64,000 bases of DNA from DATLLN01 sp963720885. GTDB lineage: Bacteria > Actinomycetota > Thermoleophilia > Gaiellales > JAICJC01. Position numbers and translations under genes: made by a program. The stretch covers positions 1,013,172-1,077,171 of the forward strand of contig CAVRGW010000006.1 of NCBI GenBank assembly GCA_963720885.1. The letters run 5' to 3'. Positions within the stretch are counted from its first letter, which is position 1, and every line of letters begins with the position of its first letter. This document shows positions 36,923-46,562 of this stretch, piece after piece. The notes under the pieces were generated by a model, which did not search any database, was not told the origin of the DNA, and was given only the letters and a program-made list of their open reading frames with translations.

Positions 36923-38404
36923 ATGTTGGAATCTTCGATACGACGGCTGGATGACGGGAGGCGCAAGTGGCTTGCGCTTGCCGTGATCGTCGCCGCACAG
37001 TTCATGGTCGTCCTGGACATCGCCATCGTCAACGTGGCGCTGCCGTCGATCAGGGACGACCTCCACTTCGCGCCGGAGAACCTCCAGTGGGTGGTCAGCG
37101 CGTACGCGATCCTGTTCGGCGGCGCGCTGCTCTTGGGCGGTCGGCTGGCCGACATCTTCGGCCGCCGGCGCCTGTTCATCATCGGCCTCGCCCTGTTCTC
37201 CGGGGCATCGCTGCTGTGCGGCGTGTCCTGGTCGGAGGGCTCGCTGATCGCCTTCCGGGCGGTGCAGGGCCTGGGCGGTGCACTGTTCGCACCCGCCGCG
37301 CTGTCCATCCTGATGACCACCTTCGCCGAGGGTGCCGAGCGCAACCGCGCGCTGGGCATCTGGGGCGCGGCCTCCGGCAGCGGCGGCGCCGCCGGTGTGC
37401 TGCTGGGCGGGGTCCTGACCTCGTACCTGAGCTGGCCGTGGGTCTTCTTCATCAACGTGCCGGTCGGACTCGCGGTGATCGCCGCGGCGCCGGCGGTGCT
37501 GCGGGAGAGCCGCGGACAGCATGAGCACCGGCACTTCGACGTGGCCGGCGCAACCTCGGTGACGGCCGGCGTAATGCTGCTGGTGTATGCGATGACGCGT
37601 GCCACCCAGGAGGGCTGGTCGAGCACCCCGACGCTTGGCCTGCTGGGCGCCTCAGCGGCGCTGCTCGCCATGTTCGTCGCCATCGAGCTGCGGTCGCCGG
37701 CGCCGCTTCTGCCGATGCGGATCTTCCGCCTGCGCTCGCTGTCGGCTGCGAATGCGGTGGCCACGATGGTCGGCGCGGTCGCGTTCTCGCAGTTCTTCCT
37801 GCTGACGTTGTACATGCAGGGAGTGCTCGGCTACAGCGCAGTCGAGACCGGCGTCGGCTTCGCGGCGGTGACGCTCACCATCATCGTGTTCTCGAACGTC
37901 GCCCAGCGGCTGGTCACCCGGTACGGCGTGCGCGTCGTGCTGACCACCGGTCTCGCGCTGGACGCCGCCGCGATGGTGCTGTTCACCCGGCTGCCGGTCG
38001 ACGGCGTGTACTTCTGGGATCTGTTCCCCGGGCTCATCGTCAGCGGCGTCGGCATGGCGCTGTCCTTCGTCCCGATGACGATCGCCGGGCTGACCGGCGT
38101 CCGCCGCGAGGACGCGGGGATCGCGTCGGGCCTGATCAACACCAGCCGCCAGGTGGGCGGCGCGATCGGACTGGCGGCGGTGACAACGATCGTGGCGTCG
38201 TACACCTCGGCGTCGACCGGCAGCGGTCTGGCGGCCGTCGACGGCGAGCTGGTGAACGGCTTCCAGGCTGGATTCCTGGTGCTGGCCGGTATGGCCCTGC
38301 TGGGGGCCGTGCTCTCCGGTGCCCTGCTCGGTCAGCGGCATGCCGCCGCTGGCGTCGAGCCCCTGACCACCGACAACCGACACGCACTCGAGGAGGCTGC
38401 ATGA
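36923..38404 (+). CDS. MFS drug transporter (DHA2, EmrB/QacA type)
   Basis: A 493-residue 14-helix transporter. DHA2 motifs are visible: motif C-like VVLDIAIVNVALPSIRDDL in helix 1, QWVVSAYAILFGGALLLGGR, motif A LADIFGRRRLFIIGL, and FRAVQGLGGALFAPAALSIL. It should export drugs or lipophilic compounds in exchange for protons. AGGAG lies at a good distance from the ATG. The divergent MarR gene probably represses it. The end overlaps the next small gene by ATGA. Confidence 0.88.
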   Translation: MLESSIRRLDDGRRKWLALAVIVAAQFMVVLDIAIVNVALPSIRDDLHFAPENLQWVVSAYAILFGGALLLGGRLADIFGRRRLFIIGLALFSGASLLCGVSWSEGSLIAFRAVQGLGGALFAPAALSILMTTFAEGAERNRALGIWGAASGSGGAAGVLLGGVLTSYLSWPWVFFINVPVGLAVIAAAPAVLRESRGQHEHRHFDVAGATSVTAGVMLLVYAMTRATQEGWSSTPTLGLLGASAALLAMFVAIELRSPAPLLPMRIFRLRSLSAANAVATMVGAVAFSQFFLLTLYMQGVLGYSAVETGVGFAAVTLTIIVFSNVAQRLVTRYGVRVVLTTGLALDAAAMVLFTRLPVDGVYFWDLFPGLIVSGVGMALSFVPMTIAGLTGVRREDAGIASGLINTSRQVGGAIGLAAVTTIVASYTSASTGSGLAAVDGELVNGFQAGFLVLAGMALLGAVLSGALLGQRHAAAGVEPLTTDNRHALEEAA

Positions 38405-38640
38405 TGACAGTGAGCTACCTGCCCGATCCCCCATATCGGGTCGACGACGCGCTGCTCGGTCACGAGATCGACGACCTGCTGCTCTCGCTACGCGGACTCG
38501 TGCTGGTGCGCGACCTGCTGGCTGAGCGCGGCGCGTCGCTCGAGGAGATCGACCAGCACGGCCGAGAGGCCGACCGTGTTCGCGCGCGGCTGGCCACCCT
38601 GATCGGGGGCGGCTCCCCGCTCGCACCGGCTGCGGCCTGA
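38401..38640 (+). CDS. Small hypothetical protein after the MFS pump
   Basis: 79 residues, mostly helical (DDLLLSLRGLVLVRDLLAER, EEIDQHGREADRVRARLATL), soluble, with no known motif. The ATG overlaps the pump stop by 4 bases, so the two are coupled. It could be a pump-associated regulator; nothing in the sequence shows this directly. Confidence 0.6.
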   Translation: MMTVSYLPDPPYRVDDALLGHEIDDLLLSLRGLVLVRDLLAERGASLEEIDQHGREADRVRARLATLIGGGSPLAPAAA

Positions 38641-38647
38641 GGTTCCT

Positions 38648-38673
38648 GCGGGGGGCCGGCGCCGGCCCCCCGC
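38648..38673. terminator. Perfect GC palindrome, bidirectional terminator
   Basis: A 26-base perfect palindrome: GCGGGGGGCCGGC (38648-38660) followed directly by its reverse complement (38661-38673). It lies exactly between the stops of the converging efflux operon and the orphan sensor gene. Confidence 0.75.
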
Positions 38674-39948
38674 TCACTGGTTGCGAACGGCCGCCGGGAT
38701 TCCGGCGGCCGTTCCATGGTCCAGCCGTGCCGGCGCCGGCCGCAGCCACAGCGACGCGTGATGCGGCTGCACCGTCGCCTGGACGGCGGCCAGCACCTCG
38801 GCCTGGAGGCTGTCAAGGTCGACCTGGTCGCGCATGCGGCCGGCGAACGCCTGGAGCGCGTCGGCCGAGTCGAGCGTTCGCCGGTAGAACCGGCGATCGA
38901 CCGCCCGCTGGATCCTGCCGCGGACCGGCTGGAAGGCGCCGGCAACGACCAGTGTCGAGATGGTCACCGCGAGCGCCCCGGACTGGCCCGTCGCCGACTG
39001 CAGCAGCCGGCCGAGCAGTGCGATCACGGTCACGTAGAGCGAGGCCAGCACCGCGACGAGCGACGCGTAGACCAGCGTCTTGCGGATGATCACGTCGATC
39101 TCGAACAGGTGGTAGCGGAGGATCGCGATCCCCGCCGCGACCGGGACGGCGACCAGTGCGAGCGTGGCGACGGCCAGCTCGATCGCAGTGATCGGCCCGC
39201 CTGGGCGCGGCAGCGCGAACGTGGACGTCCAGAGCAGCCAGATCACACCCAGCAGTGACGTGGCGTAGGCGACCCACTTCAGCTGCAGACGGGTCACACC
39301 TTCTGACCGGCGGAGGCGCACGGTGATCGCCGCACCCGCGGCGACCAGGCTCAGCACCTGGAGCACCCAGCCCACCACCTGGACGGCGGTCAGCGGCGTG
39401 CTCGCGTCTGACACACCGAGTGGATTGGGGACGTCGACGTTGCCGTCCAGCGAGCCGGGCATCAGCCCGAGGCCGACGACCAGGCCGACGACGGCGCCGA
39501 GCTGGACGAACAGCACCGGCCGCCACCGCTGCCCCGGCAGCGTGCCGTCCGGGAAGAGCACCAGGCCGAGGCCGATCAGGACGAGCCCGATCGGCGAGAC
39601 GCAGTTGGCGATCCACACCGCGGCGACGACCCCGGGCAGCGACTGCCCGGCGGCGAGGCCGTAATCGGCGTACGCGAAGGCCGCCGCCGAGATCGCGAAG
39701 GTCGTGCCCGAGGCCAGGAAGATCCACCCGATCGGGTTCTCCTGCCGCCGCGTCGAGATCAGCGCGCCGACGCTGGCGTACGACGCGGCGAATGCGACGA
39801 ACACGGCGTTGCTGCTCATCGGCGCGGTGAGGCCGGCGCGCGATCCGGCCAGCTGGGCGATCACCGCGAAGCCGATCAGCACGACATCCGCGCACCACAC
39901 GACGAAGGCGGCGCGCCGGGCGGCAGGGTGACGGAGTACGCCCAGCAT
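38674..39948 (-). CDS. Second orphan membrane sensor module without kinase
   Basis: A 424-residue paralogue of the protein at 12940-14142. It has about ten helices, ILRYHLFEIDVIIRKTLVYA, the shared SATGQSGALAVT segment, VDRRFYRRTLDSADALQAFA and DLDSLQAEVLAAVQATVQPH, ending at SLWLRP plus 20 residues. As in the first copy, the histidine-kinase dimerisation and ATPase domains are absent. It is isolated, converging on the efflux operon and divergent from the exopolysaccharide locus. The shared truncation in two copies argues that this is the normal form of the protein. Confidence 0.65.
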   Translation of the reverse strand: MLGVLRHPAARRAAFVVWCADVVLIGFAVIAQLAGSRAGLTAPMSSNAVFVAFAASYASVGALISTRRQENPIGWIFLASGTTFAISAAAFAYADYGLAAGQSLPGVVAAVWIANCVSPIGLVLIGLGLVLFPDGTLPGQRWRPVLFVQLGAVVGLVVGLGLMPGSLDGNVDVPNPLGVSDASTPLTAVQVVGWVLQVLSLVAAGAAITVRLRRSEGVTRLQLKWVAYATSLLGVIWLLWTSTFALPRPGGPITAIELAVATLALVAVPVAAGIAILRYHLFEIDVIIRKTLVYASLVAVLASLYVTVIALLGRLLQSATGQSGALAVTISTLVVAGAFQPVRGRIQRAVDRRFYRRTLDSADALQAFAGRMRDQVDLDSLQAEVLAAVQATVQPHHASLWLRPAPARLDHGTAAGIPAAVRNQ

Positions 39949-40088
39949 TGCGAGCCAGCCTACGCCGGTGGGCGTTACGGCAACGCTACGAACGGCGGTT
40001 GTCCGTCAAGGATTCGGTCGTACACTGGACGTGCTCCAGCCGACGGGGTCCGCCGGCAAAGGCGTCTGGCAATGAAGGGGGTCGAGCC

Positions 40089-41426
40089 GTGGGGCTGCGG
40101 CGTGAGATGACCGTCCGGCGCGGGCTGCAGGCCCTGCTTCGCTGGTGGTGGCTGATCGCCCTGTGCACAGTGGCGTGCGGCCTGCTGGCGTGGCGCGCGG
40201 CCGGCGACACGCAGACCACGTACAGCGCCACGCGCACGGTGAACCTCACCGAGTTCCAGCCGGGCACGTCGATCGCCGGCTTTCCGATCCCGGTGATCGT
40301 GCCGAGCAGGACGCTGCCGAACGCCGAACAGTTCCTGGTTCCCGACGTCGCCAGGACGGTCGCAACGGCCGTGCGGCTCCCACCGAAGACTGTCCTCAAG
40401 CATCTGACCGCGAAGGTGCTGACGCCGACCCAGATCCAGTTCACGGCGACCGCTGCGAAGCCCGCCGTGGCGGCCGCATCCGTGTCCGCCTACGCCGAGG
40501 AGTTCGTCCGCCGAAAGCAGGAGGCGGAGTACGCGGCGCTGCGGGGCTGGCTGCCGGCGCGCACCGACAGCACGTACGCCGCCCGGCAGGCGCGCTCGGC
40601 CATCCAGCGGGAGATCGCGGCCGTGCCGTCGCAGATCAATGCGCCGCAGGGGCCGCCGGTGCAGTCCCATCCGCCTGCCGCGTCACGCTCCCTGGTGACG
40701 CTCGCGGGCGTGCTGGGCGGGCTGGTGCTGGGCGCGCTGCTGGCGGTCGGGCTGACCGCGTTCGAGCCACGAGTTCGCCGGGCGTCCGAGATCAAGGCGC
40801 CCGACCACTCCCTCTTCCCGGGAAGCCGGGAGGGGGTGGCGGCGCTGCGTGCCAACCTCGAGCTGACGGCATTCACCCAGCGCGGCGGCGTGATCGCGGT
40901 GTGCCCTCCCGACGGAGGCGACGGCGCGGGCTCGCTCGCCCGCTCGCTCTCGGCGTCGTTTGCGGCGGCCGGCCTGACCACGACCCTGGTGATGCTCGAC
41001 CGGACGCCCGGCGCGGGTGCCCGCTCCTTCCTCGACGGCAGCGACGACACGCTGGTCTACGAGCGCGTCGAGCACGACATGCGGGTGGTGCACGGCGGGA
41101 CGAGCAGCGTCGGCGATGACGAGCTGTTCACGGCCAAGAGCGTCCGCAGATTGCTGACGCGGGCCAAGCAGCGCAGACATGTCGTGGTCGTCCAGACCGG
41201 CGACCCCGCAACCGACCCGCCGTCGCTGCTCGCCGTCGGCCTGGCCGACGCGGCCGTGCTGGTGGTCAACCGGTCGACGCGCTGGCGCAACCTCGACCGG
41301 GCCGCCGACCGCGTCCAGACGGTGGCCGAGACCAGCCTGCGGATCTGCTTCGACCGGCCGCCTCGTGCCAGCAGGGCGGATCGGCGCGTGGCGCACCGGA
41401 CGACGCTGGCCGGCGTCGAGGCCTGA
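40089..41426 (+). CDS. Wzz/BY-kinase-like exopolysaccharide regulator with degenerate P-loop
   Basis: A chain-length-determinant type protein of 445 residues. Two membrane helices (WWWLIALCTVACGLLAWRAA near the start and LVTLAGVLGGLVLGALLAVG near residue 210) bracket an extracytoplasmic domain. The C-terminal part has the fold of a CpsD/BY-kinase (GGVIAVCPPDGGDGAGSLAR at the P-loop position, TTTLVMLDRTPGAG, VVVVQTGDPATD), but the GK(S/T) of Walker A is missing, so ATP binding is doubtful. The GTG at 40089 follows AAGGGGGT; an ATG at 40107 is an alternative. First gene of the exopolysaccharide group. Confidence 0.75.
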   Translation: MGLRREMTVRRGLQALLRWWWLIALCTVACGLLAWRAAGDTQTTYSATRTVNLTEFQPGTSIAGFPIPVIVPSRTLPNAEQFLVPDVARTVATAVRLPPKTVLKHLTAKVLTPTQIQFTATAAKPAVAAASVSAYAEEFVRRKQEAEYAALRGWLPARTDSTYAARQARSAIQREIAAVPSQINAPQGPPVQSHPPAASRSLVTLAGVLGGLVLGALLAVGLTAFEPRVRRASEIKAPDHSLFPGSREGVAALRANLELTAFTQRGGVIAVCPPDGGDGAGSLARSLSASFAAAGLTTTLVMLDRTPGAGARSFLDGSDDTLVYERVEHDMRVVHGGTSSVGDDELFTAKSVRRLLTRAKQRRHVVVVQTGDPATDPPSLLAVGLADAAVLVVNRSTRWRNLDRAADRVQTVAETSLRICFDRPPRASRADRRVAHRTTLAGVEA

Positions 41427-41427
41427 C

Positions 41428-42886
41428 GTGGCGGTCGCCGAGGCGAGTCCGGGTGGCCGCCGGTTCCTCGACCTGGACCTGATGGACGTCACGCGAACGC
41501 CACCGGGACCGCTGTGCTGGCTGGCGGCGATCGGCTTCAGCGGAGGGCTGCTGATCGCGGCGGTGCTGTCCGCCCACGCGTCGGGGTTTCTGGTGGCCGC
41601 GCTGCTGGCAGCGATGAGCGGCCTGTTCCTGCTGCGCCCGCTCGCCGCGATCGTGCTGGTGATCGTCGTCCACCAGTCCGTCGATCTGTGGGCAAACGGG
41701 CAGCTGGAGTCGATCGGCGGCCTCCAGTTCAACTTGACCACGGGCTTGACGCTGCTCGTCGTGCTGGTCGGCGGTGCCTACGTCGCCGAGCGGTGGGAGC
41801 GCGGCCCGGCGGGCGCCGTCGGCGATCGCGTTCCTGGCGTTCGCAGCGATCGCGACCGTCAGCCTCGTGCACGCGCCCGCGCTGACCGAGGGCATCCCCG
41901 AGGTGCTGAGGATCGCCCGGATCGGCGTGCTGTACACGCTCGTGTTCGTGCTGGCCCGATCGCGACGGGACATCGAGGTGATCCTGATGGCGCAGTTCGC
42001 GTCGATCCTCCCGGTGATCGGGGTCGCGATCTACCAGACCTTCACCGGGTCGGACTACCACGCCTCGGGGCTCGGGCAGTTCCAGTTCGACCGGGCCACC
42101 GGTGGGTTCGACGGCCCCGACGAGCTCGGGATCATCCTCGGCGTGATGCTCTGCGCCGCGATCCCGCTGCTGTTCGGCGGCCGGATCCGGTGGTGGCCGG
42201 CGCTGCTCGTGTGGACGGCGCTGGCGATGACCGCGCTGGTCGGCTCGTACACGCGCACAGGGTGGATCTCGCTGATCGCCGGACTGCTCGTCATCGGCGC
42301 GGTGCGCTACCGCTCGCTGCTGGTGATCGTCCCGGTCGCCCTCGCGATCGTCGTCGTCGCGGTGCCGAGCACCGTGCAGCGGTTCAACGACCTCACCAAC
42401 GGCGGCGAGTCGTCAGCCGAATACGGCAATACGTTCGGTGACCGCCTCTCGCTCTGGCACGAGAACCTGCCCAAGGTCAACCGGTCGCCGGTGATCGGCA
42501 ACGGCCTGGACTCGATCGACGTCGAGACCGGCCGCTTGCCCCACAGCGACTACGTGCGGGCGGTGGTTGAGACGGGGCTGCTCGGCTTCTGCGCGTTCGC
42601 CGCCCTGCTGTTGTCAGGGCTGTTCGGCGCGGCCCGCGCGCTCAAACGCGCGAGAAACGAAGCGCCACCCGGCTTGCTGACATCCGTGTGCGTTGCCGGG
42701 GTGGGCATCTCGGTCGCCTACATGCTGATCTCGGCGGACTCGAACCTGATGACGAAGCCCGTCGTCGCCGGGGCGATCTGGGTGTTCCTGGCGCTCGCGC
42801 ACGCCGCCGGCGAACTGGCACCCGACCGTGTTGCCTGGCCGGTGCGGACGCACCACGAGATCACAGACGAGGTCGCCGTCGCGTGA
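41428..42886 (+). CDS. O-antigen ligase/polymerase-like membrane protein, one frameshift
   Basis: The GTG at 41428 (VAVAEASPGGRRFLDLDLMD) runs through helices such as LLIAAVLSAHASGFLVAALL to ERWERGPAGA. Coding then continues in the next frame from about 41815 (RRAPSAIAFLAFAAIATVSL) to the stop at 42884-42886, with Wzy/WaaL features: about ten helices, a large loop containing FGDRLSLWHENLPKVNRSPV and GNGLDSIDVETG, and HSDYVRAVVETGLLG. A single base gain or loss in a GC run accounts for the shift. The intact protein would join or polymerise oligosaccharide on its lipid carrier. Confidence 0.7.
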
Positions 42887-42903
42887 CCGTTTGAGGATCG
42901 TGA

Positions 42904-42938
42904 CTTGACACGTTCTGCACGATTGTGGAGACTGTTGC
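42904..42938 (+). promoter_or_regulatory. Promoter-like element, twin of 2867
   Basis: CTTGACACGTTCT is followed by GACTGTTGC; TTGACA is at 42905-42910. It is placed 61 bases before the sugar transferase ATG. The same two blocks precede the metalloprotease gene at about 58 bases. Confidence 0.5.
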
Positions 42939-42965
42939 CGCTCCAGACCCGGGGGGGTTGGCTCC

Positions 42966-43691
42966 ATGGAGTACAGACGTCGCTGCCGACGGGTCGCAGC
43001 GGCCAAACGCATCGCGGATATCTGCATTGCGGTGATCGGTTTCGCAGTGCTCGCCGTCCTCTTCATCCCGGTCTGCTGTGCAATCAGGGTGAGCTCCAGC
43101 GGGCCCGTGATCTTTCGCCAGACGCGGGTCGGAGTGAACCGGAGATCGCGGCAGTCGGCTGCTCAGGGCGGCGCACGGCGGTGCGCTGACGTCGGTGGCA
43201 AACCGTTCGTGATGTACAAGTTTCGGAGCATGCGGTGCACCGGGGATGCGACCGCGATGCTGTCGTTCCCCGGTGATCAGCGGATCACCGGCGTCGGTGC
43301 TGTTCTCAGGCGAACGCACATCGACGAGCTGCCGCAGTTCTGGAACGTTCTCAAGGGAGACATGTCCGTGATCGGGCCTCGCCCCGAGCAGGTCGAGATC
43401 TCCATGCGGTACGTCCGCGACGTCGATCGCTATGCGCAGCGGATGTGGAACGTCAAGCCGGGTATCACCGGTCTTGCGCAGATCCTCCAGGGCTACATCA
43501 ACTCGATCGACGACGTCGCGCGGACGGCGCAGCTGGATACGACCTACGGTCGCTCGCTGAGATCGCTGTGGTCGTGGCTGACGATGGATGCCTGGGTCGC
43601 CGCGATCACGATGCGCTACCTCGTGTCGCGCTGGCGGCCCGTCGCGCCGGCCGTCCCCGCGTCCCCGCTGCGGTCGGAGCACGAGCGATGA
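42966..43691 (+). CDS. Undecaprenyl-phosphate sugar phosphotransferase (bacterial sugar transferase)
   Basis: A 241-residue priming enzyme. One N-terminal membrane helix (ICIAVIGFAVLAVLFIPVCC) precedes the catalytic domain with the family motifs VMYKFRSM, RRTHIDELPQFWNVLKGDMS, VIGPRPEQ and MWNVKPGITGLAQ. It moves sugar-1-phosphate from a nucleotide sugar to the lipid carrier, starting a repeat unit. It has only the short, single-anchor form, without the four extra helices of WbaP. A promoter-like element lies 61 bases upstream, so it may start its own transcript. ATGA overlap with the deacetylase. Confidence 0.88.
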   Translation: MEYRRRCRRVAAAKRIADICIAVIGFAVLAVLFIPVCCAIRVSSSGPVIFRQTRVGVNRRSRQSAAQGGARRCADVGGKPFVMYKFRSMRCTGDATAMLSFPGDQRITGVGAVLRRTHIDELPQFWNVLKGDMSVIGPRPEQVEISMRYVRDVDRYAQRMWNVKPGITGLAQILQGYINSIDDVARTAQLDTTYGRSLRSLWSWLTMDAWVAAITMRYLVSRWRPVAPAVPASPLRSEHER

Positions 43692-44584
43692 GCACCGGCG
43701 GCCCGACGCTGCTGACGGTCGATGTCGAGTGCTGGTTCCACGCGCACAACCTGGGGATCGATCAGGCCAGCTGGGGCGGCCGTGACCCGCGGATCGACGA
43801 TCCGGTCGACCGCCTGCTGCGGCTGTTCGCGCGCCGGGGAGTCCGCGCGACCTTCTTCGTGCTCGGCTGGGTCGCCGCACGTCACGGCGACGTCGTCAGG
43901 CGGATCGCCGCCGACGGTCACGAGATCGCCTCCCACGGCTACCTTCATCGCAGGCTCGACGCACTGACCCCCGTCGAGTTCCGCGAGGATGTGGAGCGCG
44001 CCTCGGAGGCCCTGGAGCGGTGCATCGGGAAGCGGCCGGTCGGCTACCGGGCGCCGAGCTTCACCGTCCTCCGCTCGACCATGTGGGCGCTCGACGAGCT
44101 GCTGCGGTGCGGCATGCGGTACGACTCGAGCATCTTCCCGATCGATCGCGGCCGCTACGGCATCGGCGACTATCCCGAGCGCCGGCCGCACCTGATCCGC
44201 CGTCCGGGCGGAGCGATTGCCGAGTTCCCGCTGACGGCGGTCGACGTGCTCGGACGGCGGGTGCCGGTGGGAGGCGGCGGCTACCTGCGGCTCTATCCGC
44301 TGTGGCTGACCCGCAGGGCGCTGGCGCGCTCACCGGTGCCCGCGGTCGTCTACGTGCACCCATGGGAGCTCGATGTCGATCAGCCGCGGGTCGCACCGTC
44401 CGCGCGCGCGGAGTTCATGCACCGGGTCGGGCTCCGCCGTACCGAGGCGCGGCTCGACGCGCTGATCGCCGAGCTTCGGCCGACGACGATCGAGTCCCAG
44501 CTGCCCGCGATCATCGCCGGGGATGCGATGCCAGAAGACATCGATAGAGCTCCAGCGTCGTCGCCGTCGTTCTCGATGCGGTAA
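43688..44584 (+). CDS. Polysaccharide deacetylase (NodB-like, XrtA-associated type)
   Basis: A 298-residue NodB-fold enzyme. LLTVDVECWFHAHNLG holds the first Asp, GHEIASHGYLHR the zinc-binding HxxxH, and GYRAPSFTVLRSTMWALDEL motif 3. The closing YVHPWELDVDQPR resembles DUF3473 of the PEP-CTERM/exosortase-associated deacetylases. It should remove acetyl groups from the polymer or its precursor. No signal peptide is visible. Its last 74 bases overlap the converging glycosyltransferase gene. The ATG overlaps the sugar-transferase stop. Confidence 0.85.
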   Translation: MSTGGPTLLTVDVECWFHAHNLGIDQASWGGRDPRIDDPVDRLLRLFARRGVRATFFVLGWVAARHGDVVRRIAADGHEIASHGYLHRRLDALTPVEFREDVERASEALERCIGKRPVGYRAPSFTVLRSTMWALDELLRCGMRYDSSIFPIDRGRYGIGDYPERRPHLIRRPGGAIAEFPLTAVDVLGRRVPVGGGGYLRLYPLWLTRRALARSPVPAVVYVHPWELDVDQPRVAPSARAEFMHRVGLRRTEARLDALIAELRPTTIESQLPAIIAGDAMPEDIDRAPASSPSFSMR

Positions 44585-45620
44585 ACAAGGTCACCGCACG
44601 ACCCCGCGCCGAGCGTCCGAGAACCTCGCGCCGGGTGGCGTCCTCCAGCAGCGAGCTGATGGCCTGCGCGAGGGCGGCCGGGTCGTCCGGCGGGACGAGC
44701 GCCGCAGCCCCTCGCGCCGCCCCCGAGCCGGGAACGGTGGTCGCCACGATCGCCGCGCCGCACGCCATCGCCTCCAGCAGCACCAGCGAGAGACCATCCC
44801 AGCGGGACGGCACGACGACGACGTCGGCGGCGCGGTACTCCTGCTCGGGAGCGGCGCTGTTGCCGGCCCACTCGATCCGGTCGTCGACCCCGGCCTCGGC
44901 CGCCAGCGACCGCAGCTCGTGCTCCGCGTCGCCCTCGCCGACCAGCCGGAGCGTCGCGCCGGTGTTCCGCAAGCCCGCAAACGCACGGATCAGGACGGCC
45001 TGGCCCTTGGCTTCGGTCAACCTGCCGACGCACGTGATCAGCGGCCTATCGGTGCGTGAAGCAGCCGGGCCGTCGGGGCGGAACCGGTCGACGTCGACGC
45101 CGTTTGCGATCACGCGAAGGTTGGCGGCGGCGCGGGTGCCGAGGATCCCCCTGCCCTCGGCGGCGTTCTCATCTGAGACGGCGACGGTCACGTCGGCGTG
45201 GGGCGCGGCGAGCCGCTCGAAGGCGCGGTACGCCGGCTCCAGCGGGCCACCGACGTGCCAGCCCCAGCCGTGCGTCGTGAAGACGATGACGGGCGGCCGG
45301 CGCATCGTCGCGCCGGCGATCCTGCCGATCGCGCCCGCCTTCGCCGAGTGGAGGTGCACCACGTCGGCGCCGGCCATCAGCCGCCGCAGCTCGGCGATCC
45401 GCCGGACATCGCGAACGGTCGGCGCGCGCTGCAGCGCAACCTCGACCCACTCGATGCCGTTGGCCTCGGCCCAGCCCGGCAGCTCGCCGCCGCGCGGACA
45501 GGCGACCGCCGTCGCGAACCCGGCGTCGCGGCATGCGCTCGCCAGCTGCTGCACGTAGCTCGCCACCCCGCCGACGGTCGGCTGGGCGACGTGCAGCACC
45601 CGGAACGGGGGCGACGACAT
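44511..45620 (-). CDS. Glycosyltransferase family 4
   Basis: A 369-residue GT-B enzyme. The N-terminus FRVLHVAQPTVGGVASYVQQ has the acceptor-site glycine loop, and the C-terminal half has PLITCVGRLTEAKGQAVLIR, RIEWAGNSAAPEQEYRAADV and VVPSRWDGLSLVLLEAMACG with the donor-binding E(x7)E-like pattern. It likely adds a sugar to the exopolysaccharide unit. It converges on the deacetylase gene with a 74-base overlap and may pair with the methyltransferase upstream on the same strand. Confidence 0.85.
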   Translation of the reverse strand: MSSPPFRVLHVAQPTVGGVASYVQQLASACRDAGFATAVACPRGGELPGWAEANGIEWVEVALQRAPTVRDVRRIAELRRLMAGADVVHLHSAKAGAIGRIAGATMRRPPVIVFTTHGWGWHVGGPLEPAYRAFERLAAPHADVTVAVSDENAAEGRGILGTRAAANLRVIANGVDVDRFRPDGPAASRTDRPLITCVGRLTEAKGQAVLIRAFAGLRNTGATLRLVGEGDAEHELRSLAAEAGVDDRIEWAGNSAAPEQEYRAADVVVVPSRWDGLSLVLLEAMACGAAIVATTVPGSGAARGAAALVPPDDPAALAQAISSLLEDATRREVLGRSARGRAVTLFTASRTTATTLELYRCLLASHPRR

Positions 45621-45718
45621 CGGACGAGCCTATCGGTCGTGCGCCGGAGCGGGCACCTGCGGATCGAGGAAGTCCGTCTCCTTCTCCTCGACATGGACGT
45701 AGCGGAGGACGTGACGCG

Positions 45719-46492
45719 CTACCCGGCCGGGTTCTCGGCGACGCACGCGATCTTGCGGACGCGTCCGGTCGCCAGCCAGTCGCTCCAGAGCCGGTGGGCG
45801 GCGAGCAGCTCGTCCAGCGCAGGGCGCCCGATCTGCGTCGCGATCGTCGTTGCATCGACTGTAAACGCATCGATCAGCGAGTCCGCCATGACGCGATGGG
45901 AACGGCTGCAGTCGTCCTGCCAGCGGACGATCAGCCCGACCCGGTCGAGCAGTGCCCGCATCTCGTCGAGCGGGGTCAGCCAGACCGTATCCGCGTCGGG
46001 CATGCGCGCTCGCTCCGACCCGGTCAGCGGCACCCCCTCCTCCAGCGTGAACGCGAACCGGCCGCCGCGGGCGACCGCCCGGGCGACCTCGCGCAGAAGC
46101 GACTCCTTGTCGGGGAAGGCGAGCATCGTCTCGAGCAGGAGCACCACGTCGTACTCGCCGGGAGGTAGCGGCGGAAGCCGGGCGACCTCGAAACGGCAGG
46201 GGAGCCCCTGGGCGCGGGTGCGGGCGCGTGCGATGTCGACGGCGCTCACGCTGGAGTCGACGCCGAGATAGCTGCAGCCCAGCTCGCGTGTGAGAAAGCG
46301 TCCCGGTCCGGCGACCCCGCAGCAGAGGTCGAGCACGGAGACCCCGGGTGCGATGCCGGCCCGCACCGCCAGCGCCCGGATCTCGCTTCCGCGCATGAAG
46401 CTCTCCTGCTCGACGTATTCGCCGGGGGCGTAGGCCGCCTGACGGGGTCGCTGCAGCGCCGCGGTGAACGGCGCGCGGTCGTCCTGTTTCAC
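45719..46492 (-). CDS. SAM-dependent methyltransferase
   Basis: A 257-residue class I methyltransferase. SAM-binding motif I is VSVLDLCCGVAGPGRFLTRE, with YLGVDSSVSAVDIARAR following and VVLLLETMLAFPDKESLLRE as motif IV. The acceptor is unknown; its place behind exopolysaccharide genes suggests sugar or lipid methylation. The GTG start at 46492 is used. The gap of 98 bases to the glycosyltransferase (45621-45718) holds no convincing gene. Confidence 0.8.
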   Translation of the reverse strand: MKQDDRAPFTAALQRPRQAAYAPGEYVEQESFMRGSEIRALAVRAGIAPGVSVLDLCCGVAGPGRFLTRELGCSYLGVDSSVSAVDIARARTRAQGLPCRFEVARLPPLPPGEYDVVLLLETMLAFPDKESLLREVARAVARGGRFAFTLEEGVPLTGSERARMPDADTVWLTPLDEMRALLDRVGLIVRWQDDCSRSHRVMADSLIDAFTVDATTIATQIGRPALDELLAAHRLWSDWLATGRVRKIACVAENPAG

Positions 46493-46562
46493 GGCCGTCC
46501 CGGCCTCATCGCCGGCACACCGTCGGAATCCGGACCATCGCCTCCAGAGTAGTTCCCTTCAC

